A stretch of 64,000 nucleotides of DNA from Amylostereum areolatum. Lineage: Eukaryota > Basidiomycota > Agaricomycetes > Russulales > Stereaceae. The stretch spans positions 62,001 through 126,000 of the forward strand of contig SAXG01000094.1 of the NCBI GenBank assembly GCA_012932865.1. Reading direction: 5' to 3'. A program made the translations under genes and the position numbers. Of the stretch, positions 57,160 through 64,000 are shown piece after piece; position 1 is the first letter of the stretch, and every line of letters starts with the position of its first letter. Under the pieces are notes generated by a model. It did not search any database. It was not told where the DNA came from and saw nothing but the letters and a program-made list of their open reading frames with translations.

Positions 57160-58991
57160 GACATCAACGATAGAAAGACCAACAAAGTACCTTCTTTGGC
57201 ACTCCCGGCCACAGTACCAAGCCTGGCCGCACCCTCGACACACTTGAAGCTTGAAGGACGGCAGGCGACTTCTTCCGGTGGTACGCGACGCAGTCCTTCC
57301 ACGAGCAAAAATGCGCCTTGTCCTTCTCGAACTGCTTCTTCGCTTTCACCATATCTATTTTTAGCGCTTCTCCCAAGTATTCCCATGCCCCTACGAGGCG
57401 TTTGAACGAAGGATAAGTTCCCAGTCGGCTATCGGCCCTTTGCAGAGCGCGAAAGGCCGGGTACTATTGAAGACGTATTTCAGCTGGGATGAACTCTCCT
57501 CGTACTTCGGCTGCCTCCAGTGGAGGGACACACAACATGAATATGCGGCTTAGTTTCCCTATGAGGTCGACTTCTAAGTTTATCCCGGTTAGGGGTCACT
57601 GGTCAATGGGCAGGCGAGGATGAAAACATACGGGATTCGGACTCGGCTGTGGTGTTCAGATCAGGTTCTGTGCAAGCATGTACTCCTCAAGCAAGGAACG
57701 TGGCCGCGTCTTTGCCTTGACAGAGTATCTGTGGACCACTTTCCTCGATGAAGTGTGCACTATTCATCAAGATCAAACTACCAACCCGCCTGGTCAGTCA
57801 AACCAGTTCTAGACCCGAATGTATGAAGCAACTTACACCAATATTTGTAATCCCTGGCTGAATATATCAACAGGCTTGTGAATTGGCGGCGCTATACCTC
57901 TCTGAGTCGGAATATTCGATTTCATGCGTTCGCATGCGTGCATGACGCATCAAACCATCGCCAGCGGACCAAGGAATGGCTGGTAATCGATGCAGCGCAT
58001 GGTCTCACAGAGAGCTCCAAATACCCTCAACATGTGCGAGTCGGAATACCGGTGACTTGTGATGTCTTTTCGGAATTGTTTCAAGATCTGCTCCGGGGTG
58101 AATCCACCAACGGATGGCAACGGTCTCCTGAATGAATGGACGGATGACCGCTAAGCTTTGGCCTGCCCGCGAGACCAACACGCTCGCTGCCGTCATTGCG
58201 TGCTCGACCAAGCTTGCCTCAATGTCGGGGAGATGGTACCAACAGACAAATGCAAGGTGGGGAAGCTTCGAGCGCAGCATTTCGTCCGTGCGGTTTCTAG
58301 ATTATACGTTTATCAGCTCTTCCCGCGTGCCACCATTGTAGATGAATGCTTCGTACGTCAAGTCGTACATCGATCGACACATCGATAAGAGCCCCGGTAA
58401 AGTTGATGCACGGGTTTTGTGGTAGAATTGATCCCGAGACGTTTCGTTTGGATTGAAAAAGACTCCTCGAAGCTCCCAAATTGCGGTCAGCACGGCTGGG
58501 ATCCTCTCGAGGAGGAGTTTGATATCATCGTACGACCCGCTCTCAGAACCATGGTTTAGCGCCATACCACCGATACAAGCAAGGGGTTCCAACGGTAGAT
58601 GAAACATCTTCTGAGGATGCGATTCAGTCAACTTGATTGTAAACGATCTGGTGAATAGATCACACACCCACTCATTATTGGGGGTCGCGCCTGCGATCAT
58701 CTCGCAATAGAGCTCGCTAACGTCCATGAGTGCGCTCCAGACCGCGTTTCCGAGCGATCGGGGGGTTTCTTTGTTGTGTGCCACATACAGAAAGTGTCGA
58801 AGGTTCATACCAACACGCTGAACCCTTGGATCCGTTACTCCAGAAGGACTTGATCGGAACACCGTCCTAAACTCCTTTACTACTTTTGCGGGATTTGCCT
58901 TGAAACTACGAAGAAAGCTATCGTGGTTGGGAGGGATCCAAGAGGCTGCGAATGACCTGGCCGCTGCGTCGAGTGCTCTGGGGGGGGACAT
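57160..58991 (-). pseudogene. MYND-type zinc-finger gene, inactivated
   Basis: The N-terminal part is intact: SFLRSFKANPAKVVKEFRTV, NAVWSALMDVSELYCEMIAG, DDIKLLLERIPAVLTAIWEL. A 60 nt intron (GTACGA to TAATCTAG) then leads to LRSKLPHLAFVCWYHLPDIE. Further on, TAG at 57466-57464 stands where the intact gene has the W of RWYPVLKPL. In the finger, HFCSWKDCVAYHRKKSPAVL is followed by a duplicated 7-mer (CTTCAAG twice; plus-strand 57243-57256) that shifts the frame; removing one copy would restore the VCRGCG and CGREC ligands of the family. The gene ends in its last intron at about 57160, so the final ligand pair is missing. Composition and exon order match the intact gene at 60101-61894. Confidence 0.75.
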
Positions 58992-60100
58992 ATTGTGTCA
59001 GCCTGGAGTGGGTGGGAGATAGACGGACGGCAGACTGTAGTTGACCACTGATGGACGCTGAGGGAGAATGCCTTACATAATGGAAGATTGGATGGAGGAG
59101 GCTTCCTTTTCTCACCCGCCCATGTACACAACAGATACCTAGGTCAACATTTCATGCAAGAACCAGTAAAATCAGATGAAGCAGATGACATGGATCAGTG
59201 TATTCTGTACGTTACTGCGAGAATGGGACAAGCACCCGCAGCATTCTGGCTTGAGGTTCAAACGCGAAGGTTGGATGAGCAAGCTACCCGTTAACTTTAG
59301 AGAAACGACGAAGACATTCTTACATTGTCAGCAAAACACGACAATATTCGCCGATGCCATCATTGCGCCGAATAAGACCGTGAGCTAGATCGACCTTACA
59401 AAGGCCACCGAAACCATTGCATTTGGTGCATCTAGCAAACCAGGCCGTTATGAGCAAAAGAAACGTAGAATGGAGCAGTGAGCACACCTGAACTTACTCG
59501 CCACCGAGAGAGCGAACCTGTACAACTATTAGCCGGCCAGTAGTTAGCTGCGAAAAACAGACCAGTGGATGCTCACACAAGAATTAACTAAAAGTTTATG
59601 GTGGACTCAAAAGTTGTTTTGACGTCCGGACAGCCTTCACCGTTAGCACCTCGAGAACCTGACCGGCCGTCCAGTATTCGTTTGATAGGTTAGACATCTG
59701 GATGACGGATCGCTTCCCCGACCATTATACCGAAGACTTCACATAAAGGAAGCGGCTACGAAGCTGGCACGCCTGTTATGTGCAGCATACGCCAAAATAC
59801 AGACTCCTTGATCTCAAGCTTCGAAAGTGCATAAACTCCCAGCTGGGGAGCAAACCGCGAAGATGTTATCTATAACCGAAGTCAGGCTCACATTAGGCGG
59901 GAATAGAGTACGACGTGTCATACCTGGTTAAGGTTTGTCGAGGTCTTGCCCTCGACAGCTAGTCCGACAGCGAGATGCAGAAGTCTAGCGGGAAAGAAGC
60001 TCTGAAACAATCGTTGATTCGCTAGCGAAGTAAGATACAATGACCGGTCCAGACATAAGCGCTACATTTGGCGATGATTATGCATCAACAGAAACGGCGG
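58992..60100. other. Intergenic, no gene recognised
   Basis: Spacer between the MYND pseudogene and the intact MYND gene. Short plus-strand frames at 59088-59388 have no domain. Confidence 0.45.
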
Positions 60101-61894
60101 CTACGCGGCCTTCAGCCTCTTACACTTCCACTTATGTCCGTCTTCTTTCCAGTCCCTAAAACAGATCCATAGATCAGGCAAAGCAAGGCGAGCATGAGAG
60201 GATTGTATGCATACTTGATTTGACACTCCCGACCGCAGTACCGCACTTCTCCACACCCGCGACAGACGTGCAAAGACCCCGGGGAACGCATGATATTGAA
60301 GGGACAGTCGGACCAAGAGCAAAATTTGGCGCGATCCTTCTCATATTGGTCCCGTTCTTCCACCTCGTTCAGGTTCATGACCATGCCGAGGGTCACCCAT
60401 GCCCTTACAAGATCGTCGATGACCGAGTCCGCAGTTGGAGAGAACCTTGCATCGCGGAGCGGCTTGAGGACGGGGTACCACCTCAAGGACAGGCCTTGGC
60501 CGAGGGACACTATGAACCTGTCTCCGGGCTTGCTCCGGAAGTCCTTGGCGAGCTCGAAGCAAAGCTTTGCGATCACATCTGCCGCTGAAGAAAGACGTGG
60601 TCAGGAATAGGCAATGGTCCGCAGACATGAAACACACTTTGACGCCTCCACTCAGTAGTCGGGTTGGCAACGGCGCAGACCTTCGTAGCTTGGGCGAGTA
60701 TGGAGGCTACATCGTCGCCGCGGCACATGAGATCATCTCCCCAAATCATATTGTAGTCATGCTTGGAGAAGAAGACCCTAGGTGATATTGTCAGCCGAGC
60801 ACTCCCTCTAGCATAGAGACAAGGCTCACTTTATATAGTCGACACCGATGTACCAAACAGTGGGATGGAGTTTGCGCTCCGCAGTCTGAAGCTCGCGCAT
60901 ACACGCGTCGAGCACAGCCTTGGTCATGTTCAAGCGGCCAAAGAAGGGTCGTACTTCGAGATCGGGGAGGATTTGACTCGTGATTGAGATGGCAGAAAGG
61001 ATGTCTCTGAAGAAAGGCAGCTTGGGGTTGGCAATGTCCTTCTTGAGACGTCTGAAGATAGCCTCCGTTCCCAAGACGGCGGCCACTTCTTGAACGTATG
61101 CCGCGAACCGTTGAATATCGCGATGCTGAGGTTCGCCGTGATTAACCTCCATGCTAGAGCAGCTGAGAGCGTCGAGGGCGAGTTTGGAACCGGGAAGATG
61201 AAAGTAGCAGAAGAGGGAGAGATGCATAAACTTGAGGCCCATTCTCTCGAAGGAGCGATTTCTGGGGAAAAGGCGTTAGGAGTGTGAAAAGACCAGGAGA
61301 GGAGAGGAAACACACCTGACCAAGTACAGTACACGGTACTGACGCAGCATGCGGACCACGACCTCTGGTGGAGAACGCTCCACCATCCGTACAGAACTCC
61401 CTCGGTTTTGGATAATGGCGTCACGGTGTTCCCACAAGATATCCCAGACCACCGGCACCCTCTCGAGCAACTTGTCGCCCACATCCATGATATTATCGTC
61501 GTTACAAACACGAGCGATGTTACTGAGGCCATTGAAAGGTATGATTATGAGCTCCTACGGCCTTCATTAGTATCGTCGAGGTAAAGAAAACCTGATCGCG
61601 TACGGGTGTCTGGTCCAAAAATCCATCCTCCATGATGATATCGTGATAGAAGTCCGTCAGACCGCCGGGGCGAGTAAAGGCCTTCCAAACTTTGGGGTCC
61701 AACCCGGATCCCATCGTCGCCTCGGTAATCAATTGCGAGAAGTTGAACGCGAACCGGGCGATGTTGGGGTTGTATTGTCCGAGCACGCGACTGTTATACA
61801 GTTTTCGAAGGCTCTCCACTTCGCCATCGGGATCAAGCGCGATCCGACGAGCGAAGGCTTGGTAGTCCGGAGTGGCATGGATGTAGTTCATCAC
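60101..61894 (-). CDS. MYND-type zinc-finger protein
   Basis: Starts MMNYIHATPDYQAFARRIAL (ATG at 61891 or 61888). The N-terminal three-quarters is helical with no named domain: EVESLRKLYNSRVLGQYNPN, GGLTDFYHDIIMEDGFLDQT, DDNIMDVGDKLLERVPVVWD, MGLKFMHLSLFCYFHLPGSK and FRDILSAISITSQILPDLEV. The C-terminus carries the finger: KFCSWSDCPF, SLHVCRGCGEVRYCGRECQIK, an intron (GTATGC to TTTTAG) and DWKEDGHKWKCKRL. The ligand spacing C-x4-C, C-x2-C, C-x3-C, H-x3-C is the variant MYND arrangement common in agaricomycete paralogues. TAG is at 60103. MYND fingers bind proline-rich partners; no SET or other catalytic domain is present. It is the only undamaged member of the local cluster of three. Confidence 0.8.
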
Positions 61895-62315
61895 GGAAGA
61901 ACTGCAGAAGTTAGTATGTGCCGTGCGGGTGTGCGACGGAGAGTACTCACGGAAACGCCATGGCTATTTAATACAGTCTGACCGACGCCCCTCTTTTGAA
62001 ACTGGTCAAAGGCGAAAGGTGCCACTGAAGAGGAGAGCAACGGTGCCACGGCAGGGGAAAAAGCCTGAAGGCAATCTGAAGTGAGAGACAAAAGCGACTC
62101 GGATGGCGCCCATAACATAAGCAACCATAAACGAACTGTTGCCATTGTTGTGGTGCGCTTCGTCGTCAGGCGCTTTGCAATTGCAGCCCCGCAGCCACCG
62201 GCGACAGCCACGGTCACGACAAACGTCGGTGACGGTCGTCGAACCCACTTTTACACTGAAAGTGCGCAATGTCTTTAGTTCGAACGACGGCTATGTCCTA
62301 ACATCTTGATCCAAG
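61895..62315. other. Divergent promoter region of MYND gene and FGAM synthase
   Basis: About 420 bp between divergent genes. No further gene; frames at 62006-62278 are not convincing. Confidence 0.45.
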
Positions 62316-64000
62316 ATGCTCGTCCTCTACGGCTCCTCCGTTTTTTCCAGGACAAAACGCGATGCCCTCCTCAAGGACATAAACTCCCTGTGTCCTTCCA
62401 TCGCTTCCTTGGATGCCGTCTACCTCCATCTCGTCAACGCCAAATCCGATCGTGCGCAGGATGAGCTCTCCATCCGCGATTCCGCAACACGCACTATCCT
62501 CGATCGTCTGCTCGCGTACGGCGACGATGCAAAGTTGGTGGGCACGGAGGACGCTCTGAAGGCAGGAGCGGGGGTTGTGCATGTGATCCCAAGACCAGGA
62601 TCCGTGTCCCCGTGGTCGACCAAGGCGACAGACATCGCCACCCTGTGCAACCTCGGCGAGTACGTCGACCGCCTTGAACGAGGAGTCGCCTTCATCTTCA
62701 CTCCCTCCATCTCTCAAGTCGATCTCGACTCCATCGCACCTCTCATCCACGATCGCATGACGCAGATCGTCAGCCTCTCCCTTTCTCCCCAAGACGCTAT
62801 CTTTCAGCACGCGCCTCCTCGGAAGCTACGCACCGTGGATCTGTCGCAAGATGCTCGTGAGCAGCTCGAGCGCGCGAACAAGGAACTTGGCCTCGCACTC
62901 GCCGCGGACGAGATCGCGTACCTCGTAGACGCGTATGCGCCTTTGGGTCGTGCCCCTACCGACGCGGAGCTCTTCATGTTCGCCCAGGTCAACTCAGAAC
63001 ACTGCCGACACAAGATCTTCAATGCATCCTGGACGCTCGACGACGTCGCGCAAGACACCTCCCTCTTCCAGATGATCCGCAACACCGAACGTGTTAGTCC
63101 CACGGGCACCATCTCTGCATACTCGGACAACGCTGCCGTGTTCGAAGGCCACTCCGCCCCCCGCTTCGGCGTCACCAAAAACACTGAAAACGCACCCAAT
63201 CCGTCATTGGACCGCGTGTATGCGTCGCACAAAGAGGATATGCCCGTCCTTATTAAGGTCGAAACCCACAACCACCCTACCGCAGTGTCCCCTTACCCTG
63301 GCGCTGCCACCGGCTCTGGTGGTGAGATTCGCGACGAAGGTGCCGTAGGACGCGGGTCGAAACCCAAGGCGGGCCTCATTGGGTTCACCGTCTCAAACCT
63401 GCTTATCCCGGGACATGTTCAGCCATGGGAAACGGATTTCGGCAAGCCCGCGCACATCGCAAGTGCCCTGGAGATCATGCGGGACGCTCCGCTCGGCGGG
63501 AGCGCGTTCAACAACGAGTTTGGCAGACCGGCGCTCGCGGGCTACTTCCGCACGTTTGCAGAGCAGGAGCCGGAAGGCGGGCGGGTGCGCGGGTACCACA
63601 AACCCATCATGCTCGCGGGCGGCATGGGTAACGTCCGTCCTGCGTTCGCACACAAATCTAAAATCTCCCCTGGAGCGAAAATTGTGGTACTGGGGGGGCC
63701 GGGGCTACTCATCGGGTTGGGAGGAGGGGCAGCATCGAGTCAGTCCTTGGGAACAGGTCCCGCGTCACTGGACTTCGCGTCGGTCCAAAGGGATAATGCG
63801 GAGATGCAGCGGCGGTGCCAACAAGTTATCGATGCTTGTGCAGACCGTGGCGAAGAGAATCCCATCCAATCCATCCACGACGTCGGCGCCGGAGGGTTAT
63901 CCAATGCTCTTCCCGAGCTGGTGCACGATTCGGACCTTGGTGCCACATTCGAGATCCGGGACGTGCCTGTGGCCGACGCGTCGCTCTCTCCTATGGAGAT
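62316..64000 (+). CDS. Phosphoribosylformylglycinamidine (FGAM) synthase, partial (cut by window end)
   Basis: ATG at 62316 (MLVLYGSSVFSRTKRDALLK). About 561 codons are open without an intron to the window edge, some 40% of the usual 1,300-1,350 residue eukaryotic enzyme. The N-terminal domain (VVHVIPRPGSVSPWSTKATD) is followed by the linker (DAREQLERANKELGLALAAD) and the first AIRS-like catalytic domain with MFAQVNSEHCRHKIFNASW, VLIKVETHNHPTAVSPYPGA, TGSGGEIRDEGAVGRGSKPK and SNLLIPGHVQPWE, then SIHDVGAGGLSNALPELVHD. It uses ATP and glutamine to turn FGAR into FGAM in de novo purine synthesis; the glutaminase domain should lie beyond the window. Cytosolic. It corresponds to yeast ADE6. Confidence 0.97.
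   Translation, partial: MLVLYGSSVFSRTKRDALLKDINSLCPSIASLDAVYLHLVNAKSDRAQDELSIRDSATRTILDRLLAYGDDAKLVGTEDALKAGAGVVHVIPRPGSVSPWSTKATDIATLCNLGEYVDRLERGVAFIFTPSISQVDLDSIAPLIHDRMTQIVSLSLSPQDAIFQHAPPRKLRTVDLSQDAREQLERANKELGLALAADEIAYLVDAYAPLGRAPTDAELFMFAQVNSEHCRHKIFNASWTLDDVAQDTSLFQMIRNTERVSPTGTISAYSDNAAVFEGHSAPRFGVTKNTENAPNPSLDRVYASHKEDMPVLIKVETHNHPTAVSPYPGAATGSGGEIRDEGAVGRGSKPKAGLIGFTVSNLLIPGHVQPWETDFGKPAHIASALEIMRDAPLGGSAFNNEFGRPALAGYFRTFAEQEPEGGRVRGYHKPIMLAGGMGNVRPAFAHKSKISPGAKIVVLGGPGLLIGLGGGAASSQSLGTGPASLDFASVQRDNAEMQRRCQQVIDACADRGEENPIQSIHDVGAGGLSNALPELVHDSDLGATFEIRDVPVADASLSPME

Overview
The window is nuclear DNA of a filamentous basidiomycete, most likely an agaricomycete wood- or litter-rot fungus. 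The evidence is the gene structure (many introns of about 45-75 nt with GTRNGT donors, CTRAY branch sites and YAG acceptors) and the gene families: F-box/LRR-like proteins, RING and MYND zinc-finger proteins, microsomal P450s, a secreted GH3 beta-glucosidase, and an acidic 'SSDES' protein typical of expanded agaricomycete families. No rRNA, convincing tRNA, CRISPR array or bacterial-type operon is visible. All exon structures were read by eye from splice signals and need RNA or homology confirmation.

Layout. 1-10.3 kb holds a 0.96 kb element with terminal inverted repeats (1111-2074), a small coiled-coil membrane protein (minus), a RING gene (plus, 5' end unresolved), a polypyrimidine tract, an F-box-type gene whose frame is cut by one in-frame TAG, and a second RING gene. 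10.9-23 kb holds a small intact gene of unknown function, then two roughly 2 kb inverted-repeat arms (11.96-13.97 and 20.81-22.85 kb). Each arm carries a diverged copy of the same multi-intron gene, and they flank a large uncharacterised minus-strand gene and a pseudokinase-like gene. 23.6-41.7 kb is the metabolic and membrane block: GH3 beta-glucosidase, a Dal5-like MFS transporter, a seven-helix-type membrane protein, P450, a monocarboxylate-type MFS transporter, a conserved hypothetical gene and a second P450. No core biosynthetic enzyme is visible.

42-64 kb holds a RING-finger remnant, a 628 bp element with near-perfect terminal inverted repeats and a 5 bp target duplication, a convergent pair of paralogous glycosylated membrane proteins (45.2-47.8 minus, 53.7-56.4 plus) around a disordered protein with a KHVSF phosphatase-docking motif, and a MYND gene cluster. 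The cluster has one intact gene, one pseudogene and one truncated fragment, the last two joined tail to tail. The window ends inside the purine-synthesis gene for FGAM synthase, the clearest housekeeping gene present.

Nothing here forms an obvious new defence or biosynthetic system. The most informative signals are structural: two inverted-repeat elements, two pairs of inverted duplicated genes, and identifiable inactivating lesions (a nonsense codon in the F-box gene, and a 7 bp tandem duplication plus a nonsense codon in the MYND copy).
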